Shown: positions 48,779 through 58,744, counted from the first letter of the stretch. The stretch is 64,000 bases of DNA from an uncultured Rhizobiaceae group bacterium (GCA_947501445.1 CANMVS010000002.1:434001-498000); one strand, 5' to 3'. The notes: generated by a model from the sequence alone, not told the origin. Numbers and translations: made by a program.

Positions 48779-49495
48779 ATGTCGCGGCGACAAGTATTTT
48801 ATGACCTGCTCAGCGAACTGGAGCAAGAGAGGCGCAAAGACACCGATAAACTCTTCGATAAGTTGCAAGAGAATTATGGACTACGGCATCAGTCTTATGT
48901 CAACTATTCTCTTGCCGCAGGAAGGCAGAATGCACTTGATCTACATCACACTTTTCCAGAGGAATTTGTAAAATTATACAAGGAGAAAGATCTACACCTG
49001 ACTGACCCGATTGCACAATCAGGGCTATCCGGCATCAAACCGGTTCATTGGCAAAAATACCGCAATGAACCCAGTGCCAAATTTTTGTTTTCATTGGCCT
49101 CACAGTTCGGCATTACCGACAGAGGATTGACTATACCGTTGCTTTGCAGAGGCAGCCAGGCGGCGATGTATTCAATTAATGCAGATGTTCCACAAAAAGA
49201 CTGGTTCAAATATCGCACGGAATACATTGGAGAATTGCAGATTCTAGCCACATATCTGCACTCTGCGAGACAGGAATTGGCACAGGAAGATGAAACACCG
49301 GAACTCACAGCGCGTGAATCCGAAGTTCTGACCTGGACTGCAGCGGGCAAGAGTTACTGGGAAATTTCAATGATCCTTGGAATTTCTGAACGTACTGTCC
49401 GGTTCTTTATGACAAATACCCGCAACAAGATGGGCGTTGTCACAAACTCACAGGCGGTTGCCCAGGGGGTCTGGAGGGGCATCATCCCTCTTTGA
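48779..49495 (+). CDS. LuxR-family quorum-sensing regulator
   Basis: 238 residues. The N-terminal AHL-binding domain (about 25-165) has FPEEFVKLYKEKDLHLTDPI and KPVHWQKY, keeping the Asp-Pro pair and Trp of TraR-type receptors. The usual ligand Trp in the FPEEW position is Phe. The C-terminal helix-turn-helix (about 172-236) has LTARESEVLTWTAAGKSYWEISMILGISERTV. AGGGGG lies 10-15 nt before the ATG. The luxI-type gene follows on the same strand 345 bp away, with a terminator between. Confidence 0.93.
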   Translation: MSRRQVFYDLLSELEQERRKDTDKLFDKLQENYGLRHQSYVNYSLAAGRQNALDLHHTFPEEFVKLYKEKDLHLTDPIAQSGLSGIKPVHWQKYRNEPSAKFLFSLASQFGITDRGLTIPLLCRGSQAAMYSINADVPQKDWFKYRTEYIGELQILATYLHSARQELAQEDETPELTARESEVLTWTAAGKSYWEISMILGISERTVRFFMTNTRNKMGVVTNSQAVAQGVWRGIIPL

Positions 49496-49505
49496 GCCGG
49501 ATTTC

Positions 49506-49606
49506 GAGCAATTCAGGTTTTGACGCAATCGGCAAAACCTGCATGCATCAGCAACATCAAAGACCGACACTCCTGTCCCGTTTCCGACAAAATGTGAAAC
49601 GGTCCG
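49506..49606 (+). repeat. Two-hairpin intergenic repeat, copy 5
   Basis: GAGCAATTCAGGTTTTGACG start; CAGGTTTTG and CAAAACCTG arms are perfect, as are CCGTTTC and GAAACGG in the second hairpin. It begins 10 bp after the luxR stop, before the terminator at 49622, so it is in the 3' part of the luxR message. Confidence 0.88.
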
Positions 49607-49621
49607 GGCGAGACACAATCC

Positions 49622-49652
49622 ACGCCGCAGTCTATATCAAAGGCTGCGGCGT
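49622..49652 (+). terminator. Intrinsic terminator of luxR
   Basis: Perfect 9-bp stem ACGCCGCAG (49622-49630)/CTGCGGCGT (49644-49652) with a 13-nt loop, followed by TTCTTTATTTT. It separates luxR and luxI transcription. Confidence 0.85.
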
Positions 49653-49759
49653 TTCTTTATTTTCTGAACGCGCCAACGTCCAATTAAACTGCGATTTTCA
49701 TACACTTGACCGACAAATGCCACTGTACCTGAATATTTCACACAATTGTTGATCAAGAA

Positions 49760-49779
49760 TACTGTCGCAACCGACAGTA
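49760..49779. promoter_or_regulatory. lux-type box upstream of luxI
   Basis: Perfect 20-bp inverted repeat TACTGTCG-CAAC-CGACAGTA, with the CTGT...ACAG core typical of LuxR-binding sites. It lies 62-81 bp before the luxI ATG. The natural reader is the LuxR protein encoded just upstream, giving the usual positive feedback. Confidence 0.82.
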
Positions 49780-49808
49780 CCCACTAGAGGCGATTGCACC
49801 ACATAATA

Positions 49809-49833
49809 CTCCAGTCCTCAACTACAACTGGAG
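49809..49833 (+). promoter_or_regulatory. Hairpin over the luxI ribosome-binding site
   Basis: CTCCAGT (49809-49815) can pair with ACTGGAG (49827-49833) around an 11-nt loop. The second arm contains the GGAG Shine-Dalgarno sequence 7 nt before the luxI ATG, so folding would hide it. This could limit luxI translation; no in vivo evidence is available. Confidence 0.5.
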
Positions 49834-49840
49834 AATTATC

Positions 49841-50488
49841 ATGATCCGCATTTTTAATGGGCATGACCGCAAGCTGAACCCTGAAAAAACTGCTGACATC
49901 TACAGGTTGCGCAAACGTGTTTTTCACGATGCGCTCAAATGGGATGTTCAGATTTCCGGCGATCAGGAAATAGATCATTTTGACGACGCAAATCCAATTT
50001 ACGTCACGTCGAGTGCGTCGGGCGGCGGCAAACTTCGTGGTGCATTGCGACTTTTACCAACATTGGGACCCAACATGCTTGCGGATACATTTCCGCAATT
50101 GATGAACGGTGAGCCGGAAATCCGAAGTGCCTCCATTTGGGAATCAAGTCGCTTTTGCATCGATCCGGACCTGCTACAGGATCGATCCAGTAATCAGGTC
50201 ACCATTGCAGCTGCCGAACTGATGTGTGGTGTTGGTGAACTCGGCTTGCGTTCGGGCATCAGCCACATTGTAACCGTAACCGACATCTTTCTGGAACGCA
50301 TGTTCCGCAGGATGGGCTGTCCCGGCGAACGTATTGGAAAACCCCTGCGCATTGGATCCGTTATCGCGGTCGCCGTTGGCTGGGAAGTAACCGAGGAACT
50401 TCTTTCACAAATGAAGGTCATGGCATCCATATCAGGCGACGTACTCGCTGTTCCGCAAACACTGGAAGAGGCACGCATCGCAGCTTAG
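49841..50488 (+). CDS. Acyl-homoserine-lactone synthase (LuxI family)
   Basis: 215 residues, usual length. Makes an AHL signal from S-adenosylmethionine and an acyl donor. The invariant residues are in place: Arg24, Phe28, Trp34, Asp45, Asp48, Arg70, Phe84, Glu101 and Arg104 (RLRKRVFHDALKWDV, DQEIDHFDD, GALRLLPT, WESSRF). The acyl chain length cannot be read from the sequence. A lux-type box and an SD-hiding hairpin precede it. Confidence 0.96.
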   Translation: MIRIFNGHDRKLNPEKTADIYRLRKRVFHDALKWDVQISGDQEIDHFDDANPIYVTSSASGGGKLRGALRLLPTLGPNMLADTFPQLMNGEPEIRSASIWESSRFCIDPDLLQDRSSNQVTIAAAELMCGVGELGLRSGISHIVTVTDIFLERMFRRMGCPGERIGKPLRIGSVIAVAVGWEVTEELLSQMKVMASISGDVLAVPQTLEEARIAA

Positions 50489-50771
50489 CTGTCCATTTCT
50501 ACCGGATATTTCGGGTGCGACCATCGCACTCGGAAAGTATTTGCCTAACCTGCCAAATCCATCTTGCCTTCGATCTGTTTTGCGGATTGAAGGCAAGGCG
50601 CCCTCAGCAACAATAATATTGGGTGTATTCACCTTTCCCGGTTGAGGATTTGTGAAAAAAGCCTCAAAACAACGAGGGGGACATGCTCAATATTACTCGA
50701 ATTGAGTTCCTTGGGTAGGATAGGCGCGTCAAGTCTGATTTGATGGAATAACGGCGCTTTGGACAAGGTCG

Positions 50772-51803
50772 ATGACAGTGGCATGGGATAAACAGGCGAC
50801 AGGCTTTTGGGTGTCAGCTCTACTGGCACTGGTATGTCTTGGCGCGCAAAGCCAATATGCAAAGGCTCAGGAAGCAACCGTGTGTGAGCGTCTGGCTTCG
50901 CAACTCGACAATCATGCACCCGATCCATCTGCCAAACGGATGTCTGAACAAACCAGACAGGTAATTGAGGAAAACAGACGCCGAATTCACGCACTTCAAC
51001 AGGAACAATACAACCTGGATTGTTCCAGCGGCAGCGTAATTGTATATGGCAATGCCAACCGCTCCAGTTGTCGACGCATCGAAGTGAGCATATCCCGTCT
51101 CGAGTCGGATATTCGCCTCCTGCAGCGCAGAAAACCCTCTCCTGTTTCCAGACGTGCAAATACACCGGGCAATCAACGCATTCTGGATGCCATGCAAGCC
51201 AATGGCTGTATGGAAGAAACCGATGTGATCATTCGGCAGTCGCTGGGTGTGTCCGGGGACCAGGCGCTGGTTGATGTGGTCGATCCATATCAGCAGTTCC
51301 GCACATTGTGCGTGCGCACGTGTGATGGATATTATTTTCCCATCTCATTTGCCTCCTCACCGCAGCAGTTTGGCCATGATGAAGAACGGTGCCAAAACAT
51401 GTGCCCCGGCGCGGAAGTGGCACTGTTTGCCCATACCGTTCCGGATCAGGAGAGCGAAGATATGGTGTCCGTGCGCGACCAGACACCCTATCGCTCTTTA
51501 CCCAGTGCATTTGCCTACCGTGTGCGCGGCGCAAATACGAAGCAATGCAGCTGCGACTATCCCAAGGCAGAAACGGCGCCGCGCTCATCAGGCAGCGCAA
51601 TCATCATCCTTGGTCGTGATGATCCGGAAGAGACAGACAATTCAAATGCGCAAACCGGGGCGTCATCTTCCAACCCGGAAGAAGGGCCGCAATCTCACGA
51701 TATGGATCCCAACAGGCGTGTCAGGGTTGTCGGTCCAATGTTTTTGCCCGACCAATCAGAGGCAATAGATCTGCAAGCTCCGGCCCCGAACGCAAACCGG
51801 TAA
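50772..51803 (+). CDS. DUF2865 exported protein
   Basis: 343 residues. An N-terminal hydrophobic signal segment ([23 protein letters not shown]) directs export. A charged helical stretch follows ([20 protein letters not shown]). The DUF2865 core is Cys-rich: [38 protein letters not shown] and [12 protein letters not shown]. The family is typical of Hyphomicrobiales and has no known function. The last 83 bp overlap the 3' end of the convergent gltX gene. Confidence 0.93.
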   Translation: MTVAWDKQATGFWVSALLALVCLGAQSQYAKAQEATVCERLASQLDNHAPDPSAKRMSEQTRQVIEENRRRIHALQQEQYNLDCSSGSVIVYGNANRSSCRRIEVSISRLESDIRLLQRRKPSPVSRRANTPGNQRILDAMQANGCMEETDVIIRQSLGVSGDQALVDVVDPYQQFRTLCVRTCDGYYFPISFASSPQQFGHDEERCQNMCPGAEVALFAHTVPDQESEDMVSVRDQTPYRSLPSAFAYRVRGANTKQCSCDYPKAETAPRSSGSAIIILGRDDPEETDNSNAQTGASSSNPEEGPQSHDMDPNRRVRVVGPMFLPDQSEAIDLQAPAPNANR

Positions 51804-53115
51804 GTGCAATACGCAAGGGCATGAACAAGGCACGTCCCTTGCGCCCGCTTTGCGCCTTCACAAGGTTGGTCCAGGTCGACCAAGTTGTATCATCCCAGGG
51901 TTCGGCTGGCAGTTGCGAAAAGGCTTCACGGACAAAGGCCAGATCATCACCATCCAAAGGTTCGCCAGCTTCCGGTCCGTTCTCGATGATATCCCACCAG
52001 CGTTTGGCGTCCTTGACGAAGCCGGTATTCTTGCGCACCGCAAGCCAGAATGCCTCTGCTCCATCGCTGCCAATGCCCATCGCCTGCAGTCGATGGGCGA
52101 CGGCTTCAAAATCAAGCGCGTGGACAAGATTGCTATTCAAATTGGTCAATTCGGCCGGATCAAATTTGGCGGCCGACCTGGACGCAAAGTCGGGTGTAAA
52201 AACCTCCAGCAATGCGGCCATTGACACCATGGCTTCGACGCTGTGAGACGTCCCGATCAGAACCGCAAGGCTATTGACTGCCATCGGTTCAAAACCCTCG
52301 GCATGCAATGATCCGATGGACAATGCATTGGAGCGTTTGGACAGCCCTTCACCTGAAATGGTGGTGAGAAGGTTGTGGTGACCAAATGACGGTGCTGTGC
52401 TTCCAAGCGCATGGAATAGTGAAATCTGCGCGCCGGTATTGGTAACGTGGTCATCGCCGCGAATAACATGCGAAACGCCCATTTCAATATCGTCAACGAC
52501 CGAAGGCAGCGTGTACAGATAGGTGCCATCCTCACGAATGAGCACCGGGTCTGACATGGATGCCAGATCCACCGTTTGCGGCCCGCGCACCACATCATCC
52601 CAATGTATCTCGGTACGGCGGGTGTCAAATGGTGTATCGGCAAAATTTGGCAGAAGAAAACGCCAGTGAGGCTGGCGGCCTTCTTTTTCCAGCGTCTCGC
52701 GATCCTGTGCCGTCAACCTGAGCGCATCGCGATCATAAACGGGCGGCAATCGGCGGGCCAGGCGCAATTTGCGGCGACGGTCCAACTCCTCACCACTTTC
52801 ATAGCAGGGGTACAACAGACCTGCGGCTTTCAGCTTTTCCGCGGCTTCATCATAGGCATCAAAGCGTTTGGATTGCCAGGCAACAACATCGGGATTTATG
52901 CCAAGCCATGCCAGATCTTCGGCAATGGCGTCGGCAAACTCTGTTTTGGATCTGGCTTTGTCCGTATCATCGAAGCGCAGCACAAATTGGCCGTCGTATT
53001 TTTTGGCAAAAAGCCAGTTGTACAAGGCGGTGCGAACATTGCCGATATGGATGCGTCCTGTTGGCGAAGGCGCAAAACGGACTGTAACGGGGCGGTTGTT
53101 GTCAAAATCACTCAT
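51721..53115 (-). CDS. gltX: Glutamyl-tRNA synthetase
   Basis: 464 residues from ATG at 53115; the frame is open upstream to 53151. Class I synthetase core: [24 protein letters not shown] (HIGH-type motif), [36 protein letters not shown] and GEGLSKRSN (KMSKS-type motif). Many alphaproteobacteria have two GluRS genes; the motif style here fits the second type, so a paralogue may exist elsewhere. Its 3' end overlaps the convergent DUF2865 gene by 83 bp. Confidence 0.94.
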   Translation of the reverse strand: MSDFDNNRPVTVRFAPSPTGRIHIGNVRTALYNWLFAKKYDGQFVLRFDDTDKARSKTEFADAIAEDLAWLGINPDVVAWQSKRFDAYDEAAEKLKAAGLLYPCYESGEELDRRRKLRLARRLPPVYDRDALRLTAQDRETLEKEGRQPHWRFLLPNFADTPFDTRRTEIHWDDVVRGPQTVDLASMSDPVLIREDGTYLYTLPSVVDDIEMGVSHVIRGDDHVTNTGAQISLFHALGSTAPSFGHHNLLTTISGEGLSKRSNALSIGSLHAEGFEPMAVNSLAVLIGTSHSVEAMVSMAALLEVFTPDFASRSAAKFDPAELTNLNSNLVHALDFEAVAHRLQAMGIGSDGAEAFWLAVRKNTGFVKDAKRWWDIIENGPEAGEPLDGDDLAFVREAFSQLPAEPWDDTTWSTWTNLVKAQSGRKGRALFMPLRIALTGLRSGPELADLLPLIGRAKTLDRQP

Positions 53116-53157
53116 AGGAGCCGGGTTACTCAAGCCTGTCGCTCTTGGCAAGCGTAA

Positions 53158-54393
53158 TTATGCAACAATCAGTGCAGCAAGTTGCACATTTCGGCTGCGT
53201 ACCCGTCGGCTAGCCACAGCCATGATAAAGGATGTGGCAAAACAGTAGAGCCCCATAACCAATATCTGGGTCGGATAATCAATGCCGTAATCAATCAGGA
53301 ATCCCGTCACACCCGGGCCCAATGCCGTTGAAAACACCATCAGCGCCACCACGACGGCGCGAATACTGCCCAGGTGTCGTGAACCGTAAATCTCCGGCCA
53401 AAGCGCGCCAAATAGTGTTGATGACACACCGTATGACACGCCCAGAAATGCCATAAAGAAAAATATTCCCCATTGCGCCTCAGCCAGAGCCAACACAATG
53501 CACGATGCAGACAGGGGAAGAAGAAAATATGGAAGTATTGAAATCGCAGAAAACCGATCAATGAGATAACCGCCAATCAGGGCAAAACAGATGGTCATCA
53601 CCGCCATGAAAACAAATGACCCCGCAAAGGCCTCGATTGACCAACTGCGCAATTCAACAAGATAAACCTGATGGAAAAAAATTGATGTACCAATGAACCC
53701 CGGCGCCAGTATTCCCAAAAGGACCATCCAAAAAAGCGGGTCTTTGAGGACTTCCTGCCGGTTCCAGTTTTTAGGCGCACTGTTTGGCTCAACACCATCA
53801 GTTGAACGCGGCTGACGCTCAACCCGCATCAGTGCATAAATGAGTGGCAGGGCGACAATAATCAGAAACAGGCTGGAATAAAGCCAGGTGGTACGCCAGC
53901 CAACCGTGAGCACAATCGAGACATAGATGATAGGCAAAACTGCCTCACCGGCCTGCTGGCCCAATGTCGCTACGGAGACTGCACGACCACGCTGTCCAAC
54001 ATACCAACGCCCCATGGCTGTCATGGCGTTATGGGTCATCATGCCCTGACCAAACAGACGCAAACCAAATATCGTTATTACCAGTGTGGTCAGCGTATCT
54101 GCAAATGCCATGGCAAGTGAGAATACGGCCAACATGGGCACAACAATGAGTGCCACGCGGGAGACACTCATAATGTCCACTATTTTTCCAAGTTGTGTCA
54201 GTGTCAGGGCGCTGGCCAGTGTGGCGATCATATAGACAGTCCCGAACTCCCCATGGCTCAGGCCAAAATCAGCCCGGATGCTTCCAGCAGAAAGAGAAAT
54301 GAAGAAGGTCTGTCCAAAACTTGAAAAAAAAGTGAGCAGAAATCCGCCAGCCAGCCATCGGACATTGTCTCGCAAAAAGGCAGCAAATGACAT
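53158..54393 (-). CDS. MFS transporter
   Basis: 411 residues from ATG at 54393, with AGGAG about 11 nt upstream; a GTG at 54405 is the alternative. About 12 membrane segments. MFS marks: GTVYMIATLASALTLTQLGKIVD (loop 2-3), AMGRWYVGQRGRAVSVATLG and the central charged loop near residue 200. It resembles oxalate/formate or monocarboxylate-type carriers loosely. The substrate is unknown. It sits 42 bp downstream of the gltX start, same strand. Confidence 0.9.
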   Translation of the reverse strand: MSFAAFLRDNVRWLAGGFLLTFFSSFGQTFFISLSAGSIRADFGLSHGEFGTVYMIATLASALTLTQLGKIVDIMSVSRVALIVVPMLAVFSLAMAFADTLTTLVITIFGLRLFGQGMMTHNAMTAMGRWYVGQRGRAVSVATLGQQAGEAVLPIIYVSIVLTVGWRTTWLYSSLFLIIVALPLIYALMRVERQPRSTDGVEPNSAPKNWNRQEVLKDPLFWMVLLGILAPGFIGTSIFFHQVYLVELRSWSIEAFAGSFVFMAVMTICFALIGGYLIDRFSAISILPYFLLPLSASCIVLALAEAQWGIFFFMAFLGVSYGVSSTLFGALWPEIYGSRHLGSIRAVVVALMVFSTALGPGVTGFLIDYGIDYPTQILVMGLYCFATSFIMAVASRRVRSRNVQLAALIVA

Positions 54394-54694
54394 TAAGTGG
54401 CCCACTCCTGGGTTTCGAGAAAATGCGGACAGTCAGGTCGAGCAGCGCTGATGCATCGGTATGTTCCAGGAAATTCAGTGTTACACCAAAGGAACTTGGT
54501 AATGGTTCTATGCACCAGAACGGTAAATTTGGTCAAGCAGATGAATGGACCTGCAGTCTGCATCGGCCCCATATCCCACAATCCAATTATAGCGTTTTAC
54601 AGGTCATGCGGGACTGTGTAGAACGCCTGTTGTTACCCTGAAACGGGTTGGCCCAGGCATTTCCTTCAAGCGCTTAATGTATCCAGAGCAAACC
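54394..54694. other. Divergent region between the MFS and TSUP genes
   Basis: 301 bp with no supported gene; expected to hold both promoters. No terminator, repeat or palindrome was recognised. Confidence 0.5.
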
Positions 54695-55447
54695 ATGTCC
54701 GATTACGCGCTACTCATCACTACCGGGGTCGTATTCCTGTCAGCCGGTTGTATCAAGGGCATTGTCGGTTTTGGCCTGCCGTTGGTGGCGGTTGGTATTA
54801 TGACCGCAATCGTAGGGCTTCCAACAGCCATAGCTTTATTACTGGTTCCGGCTTTTGTCACCAATTTGTGGCAGGGCTTTGCCGGTGCACATACAGCGAT
54901 ATTGTTGCGGCGATTTTGGACGATGTTCCTGCCAACAGTTATTTTCATCTGGCCCGGAACACTTGCTTTGAGCCGGGTCAATGTGAACTATCTGTCTGCC
55001 CTGCTGGCCGTTCTGCTTATACTTTATGCAATCTTCACGCTGACCCATGCCCAATTTTCTGTTCCACAGCATATGGAAAAGCGGCTCAATCCAATCATGG
55101 GTACTTTCAGCGGTCTGCTGGCCGGTCTTACCGGCGCTTTTACCGTTCCTGGTGTGGTCTATTTGCAATCAACCCAAATGCCGCGCGAACAATTGGTCCA
55201 GGCAATGGGCATACTATTTACCCTGTCGACGATTGGTCTTGCCCTTTCAATGGGCTCCCAAAATCTGCTCAGCAAGGAACTGGGCCTCGTCTCGCTGGCA
55301 GCGGTCGTGCCGACGATGATCGGTATGGTTCTTGGCGGCCAGATCAGAAAACGCATCTCGGAACGAACCTTTCGACTTGTCTTTCTCTACGCGCTGGCAT
55401 TGCTCGGGTTTTATATCCTGGTGCGATCAGTCACTGCACTTGTGTAG
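54695..55447 (+). CDS. TSUP-family (TauE/SafE) permease
   Basis: 250 residues from ATG at 54695; ATG at 54677 is possible. Eight or so membrane segments, with the family hallmarks GCIKGIVGFGLPLVAVGI at the start and FSGLLAGLTGAFTVPGVVYLQS at the start of the second half. It probably exports or imports a small sulfur-containing or organic anion; which one is unknown. It ends 33 bp from the convergent nadE stop. Confidence 0.92.
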   Translation: MSDYALLITTGVVFLSAGCIKGIVGFGLPLVAVGIMTAIVGLPTAIALLLVPAFVTNLWQGFAGAHTAILLRRFWTMFLPTVIFIWPGTLALSRVNVNYLSALLAVLLILYAIFTLTHAQFSVPQHMEKRLNPIMGTFSGLLAGLTGAFTVPGVVYLQSTQMPREQLVQAMGILFTLSTIGLALSMGSQNLLSKELGLVSLAAVVPTMIGMVLGGQIRKRISERTFRLVFLYALALLGFYILVRSVTALV

Positions 55448-55479
55448 ACTATGGCCAGATCCGGGTTTATGGTCGGTCG

Positions 55480-57159
55480 CTACCGGTCCCGATATCTGTT
55501 GGTTATCGGATAGCGGCGATCACGGCCAAAATTTTTCTGTGTGATTTTTACACCCGGAGCCGACTGCCGTCGTTTGTATTCAGCGATATAGAGCAAATGC
55601 TCAATCCTGCATACCAGTTCACGCGAATGGCCACGTTCAACAATCAGGTCGACGTCCATTTCCCTTTCCACCAGACATTCCAGAATTTCATCCAGCACAG
55701 GATATTCAGGCAATGAATCCTGATCCGTCTGATCGGGGCGCAATTCCGCCGAAGGGGCCTTATCGATGATGTTGACCGGGATCACAATGCCTGAGGGACC
55801 CATGGCCCCGGCTGGCACATTGGCATTACGCCAGCGCGACAGCGCATAGACCTGCATTTTATAAAGATCCTTGATCGGATTGAAACCACCGTTCATGTCG
55901 CCATAGAGGGTGGCATAGCCGACGGACATTTCCGACTTGTTGCCGGTTGTAACGACCATTGAGCCAAACTTGTTTGATATGGCCATGAGTATTGTGCCAC
56001 GGGTCCGGCTCTGCAGATTTTCCTCGGTTATGCCTTCATTGGTTCCTTCAAACAGCTCAGACAGGGCATCCGTAAAGCCAGCTACCGGGCCGGATATTGG
56101 TACTGTGTCGTAGCGACACCCCAGGGCCTTTGCGCAAGCCTGTGCATCGTCAAGCGATTCCTGTGTCGTATAGTGATACGGAAGCATGACGGCGCGTACG
56201 CGCTCCTCTCCCAGAGCATCGACCGCAAGCGCCGCACAAATCGCACTATCAATGCCGCCGGAAAGGCCAAACACGACGTTACTGAAACCATTTTTGTTAA
56301 CGTAGTCACGCAGGCCAAGCATGCAGGTGCGATAATCGGCTTCTTCACGGTCAGGAAGAATCGACATCGGCCCCTTGTTGCAGAACCACACATCGCCGAC
56401 ACGGCGCCAGGTGGTGACACTTGTCTGTGCCTCAAACTGGCTCATCTGAAAGGCAAGACTTTTATCCGCATTGATGGCAAAACTGCCACCATCAAACACC
56501 AGTTCATCCTGACCACCGAGCTGATTGGCAAAAATGATCGGCAGTCCACTTTCGATGACCTGTCTGATGACGACCTGTTGGCGAACGTCGATTTTTTCCC
56601 GGTAATAGGGCGATCCATTGGCAACAAGCAACAGTTCAGCGCCTGTTTCAGCCAAGGTCTCACAAACGCCGAAGTCCCCCCAAAGATCCTCACAAACGGG
56701 CAGTCCCAAACGAATGCCGCGAAAGTTGACAGGACCTGGCATCGGACCCGGTGTAAACACGCGTTTTTCGTCAAATTCACTGTAGTTCGGCAGATCGACC
56801 TTATAGCGCTCGGCTATAATTTTACCACCATCCAGAAGCGCTACAGCATTGAAACGCCCATCATCATTTTGCCTCGGCACGCCCATGACAACACCAGGGC
56901 CACCGTCAGCCGTATCGCCAGCCAACGCCTGCAGCGCCACGTCGCAGGCCTTCATGAATGCCGGTTTGAGGACCAGATCTTCAGGTGGATATCCGGAAAT
57001 GAACAGTTCCGTAAACAGCACCAGATCAGCGCCCTGCCGGGCCGCGTCCGCGCGTGCCTTGCGAGCCAGCTCCACATTACCGGCGATATCACCCATTGTC
57101 GGATTTTCCTGAACAACGGCGATGCGAATAATATCATTCAATTGAGATGCTTGCGTCAT
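55480..57159 (-). CDS. nadE: Glutamine-dependent NAD+ synthetase
   Basis: 559 residues from ATG at 57159; TTG at 57180 is an alternative. Amidates deamido-NAD with ammonia from glutamine. The N-terminal nitrilase-type glutaminase (about 10-260) has the catalytic Glu in LFTELFISGYPPEDL, Lys in ERYKVDLPNYSEFDEKR and Cys in LPVCEDLWGD. The C-terminal synthetase has the PP-loop GLSGGIDSAICAAL, TTGNKSEMSVGYATLYGDMNGGF and IDKAPSAELRPDQTDQDSLP. Confidence 0.97.
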   Translation of the reverse strand: MTQASQLNDIIRIAVVQENPTMGDIAGNVELARKARADAARQGADLVLFTELFISGYPPEDLVLKPAFMKACDVALQALAGDTADGGPGVVMGVPRQNDDGRFNAVALLDGGKIIAERYKVDLPNYSEFDEKRVFTPGPMPGPVNFRGIRLGLPVCEDLWGDFGVCETLAETGAELLLVANGSPYYREKIDVRQQVVIRQVIESGLPIIFANQLGGQDELVFDGGSFAINADKSLAFQMSQFEAQTSVTTWRRVGDVWFCNKGPMSILPDREEADYRTCMLGLRDYVNKNGFSNVVFGLSGGIDSAICAALAVDALGEERVRAVMLPYHYTTQESLDDAQACAKALGCRYDTVPISGPVAGFTDALSELFEGTNEGITEENLQSRTRGTILMAISNKFGSMVVTTGNKSEMSVGYATLYGDMNGGFNPIKDLYKMQVYALSRWRNANVPAGAMGPSGIVIPVNIIDKAPSAELRPDQTDQDSLPEYPVLDEILECLVEREMDVDLIVERGHSRELVCRIEHLLYIAEYKRRQSAPGVKITQKNFGRDRRYPITNRYRDR

Positions 57160-57315
57160 GCCATGCCATTTATCCTGCAAAAATCAGCATTGCAATCCCG
57201 CAAGCCAACATCCGTGCTGATGTCGCGCAGAACCCATTGAATTGATCCCCGACGGCCTTGTGATCATCCACCGAAAATCGGGCGTACAGGTCTTATTTTT
57301 GTCACCAGGCACGCG

Positions 57316-58122
57316 TCACTGTGAACCGGGCATAAATGCATAAGCATCCATCGACAGAACGCCAAAATCATTTGAACGATGCAGCCGCTCAGCCGTCCAG
57401 TTTTCGCCTGCAGCGCCCAATGCACAAAACAGTGGCATCAGATGTTCATCCGTCGGGTGATTTCTGACGGCATGCGGGGCATGCTTACGGTAGGCCAGCA
57501 AACGATCCATATCCTGGTGCAGCAGACGATCTTCTATCCAGTTCACAAAACTGCTGACCCACTGCGGCATAACGGCATCTCTTTTTCCGCTTCCAAAAGC
57601 ACCCATAGCCTCACGCAGGTTATGTGTCATTGACCCCGACCCGACAATCTGAATGTTCCTGTGACAAAGTGGTTCCAACGCCCGCCCCAAAGAATAGTGA
57701 TGGCCGGGGCCAGCCGCCGGATCGACCGAGACCTGCACAATCGGAATATCCGCCTCAGGATACATCAGGAAAAGCGGCACCCAGGTCCCGTGATCAAATC
57801 CACGATCGCATATGACACCAGCGGCCAATCCGGCATTTTGCAACATGTGCGCAATTTCATCAGCCAGTTCCGGACAGCCCGGTGCTGCGTATTCAATCTG
57901 GCGCAGTTCTGCAGGAAACCCGCCAAAATCATGAATGGTCTGTGGCCTCCAATCGCCTGAAATGGCGACACCAGCAGCTTCAAAATGGGCACTTACGACC
58001 ACAATTGCGTCCGGTCTGGTACCGGTTCTCGCAAAGCTCTTTAAAAATTCATGCGCGCTGGTGTTTACGATGGCCGTATCAGGCGACCCGTGTGAAATAA
58101 ACAGACTATTGGCTCTATGCAT
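57316..58122 (-). CDS. LigB/4,5-DOPA-dioxygenase-family enzyme
   Basis: 268 residues from ATG at 58122, with GAGGA 7 nt upstream. Class III extradiol dioxygenase fold: LFISHGSPDTAI, IVVVSAHFEAAGVAISG, DFGGFPAELRQIEY, RGFDHGTWVPLFLMYPEADIPIVQVS and GSGSMTHNLRE. The three conserved His for metal (in SHG, SAHFE and FDHGTW) are present. Bacterial members such as YgiD may open catechol rings. No pathway genes are adjacent. Confidence 0.93.
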   Translation of the reverse strand: MHRANSLFISHGSPDTAIVNTSAHEFLKSFARTGTRPDAIVVVSAHFEAAGVAISGDWRPQTIHDFGGFPAELRQIEYAAPGCPELADEIAHMLQNAGLAAGVICDRGFDHGTWVPLFLMYPEADIPIVQVSVDPAAGPGHHYSLGRALEPLCHRNIQIVGSGSMTHNLREAMGAFGSGKRDAVMPQWVSSFVNWIEDRLLHQDMDRLLAYRKHAPHAVRNHPTDEHLMPLFCALGAAGENWTAERLHRSNDFGVLSMDAYAFMPGSQ

Positions 58123-58247
58123 GGGCAATCCTCTTTACCCAAAACCTAGCGCAAAGCCGAAGCAATCACAGATGTGATGTCCTTTACAGTGCTTCCAGCA
58201 ATTGTGAACGCAAGCCTGACAATCACAGCAACAACCGGAATTGGGCG

Positions 58248-58634
58248 TTACCCTTCCTGAGGGATTGTATCCTCAAGATCGTAATAGTCGCCCTTGTCTC
58301 TGCAAAATATATGCCTGGCAATTTTCAACCCGGTTTTTCCATCCAGACTGCCGGCCAGGACCGACGTAAAGGGGTCTGCCTGATGCTTCCAAAAAAGCGT
58401 CGATCCGCATTTGCTGCAAAACCCGCGTCCAGCCTCTTTGCTGGCATGAAACCAGCTAAGGTTCTCTGCACCTTCAATGTGGAGCTGTGCGTCGTTGATA
58501 TTGGTAGCAGCGAAGAAATGTCCCGATTGCTTGCGGCATTGGGTACAGTGGCATGCAACAACATCGCTGATTGGACCATCGGCCTTGTAGTGCACGCTGC
58601 CGCAAAGACATGATCCCTGATAAGATTGAGTCAA
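58248..58634 (-). CDS. GFA-family glutathione-dependent formaldehyde-activating-like enzyme
   Basis: 128 residues from TTG at 58634, chosen because GGAGG lies 7 nt upstream; GTG at 58658 would place the SD inside the gene. GFA domain with the full set of zinc Cys: GSCLCGSVHY, CHCTQCRKQSG and FCSKCGSTLFW. Most members have unproven substrates; glutathione-aldehyde adducts are the usual guess. Confidence 0.93.
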   Translation of the reverse strand: MTQSYQGSCLCGSVHYKADGPISDVVACHCTQCRKQSGHFFAATNINDAQLHIEGAENLSWFHASKEAGRGFCSKCGSTLFWKHQADPFTSVLAGSLDGKTGLKIARHIFCRDKGDYYDLEDTIPQEG

Positions 58635-58744
58635 TCTGAATCCTCCATTCTCGCACAAGAGTTCACCCGGTTGCGATAAAATACAAACCAGAATTTTTGA
58701 TCCGGTCTTAAAGAATTCTACATCCAGAAACGTTTCACAAAAAA

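Larger units (their letters stand above)
49496..49840. other. luxR-luxI intergenic region
   Basis: 345 bp holding, in order, repeat copy 5, a terminator, the lux-type palindrome and a hairpin over the luxI ribosome-binding site. Between 49660 and 49755 nothing is recognised. Confidence 0.7.

Noticed and set aside
49492-49752. 86-codon frame after luxR
   Set aside because: It is made largely of the dispersed repeat and the luxR terminator, and has no product likeness.
54387-54641. Small frames between the MFS and TSUP genes
   Set aside because: Short, overlapping in several frames, without ribosome-binding sites or recognisable products.
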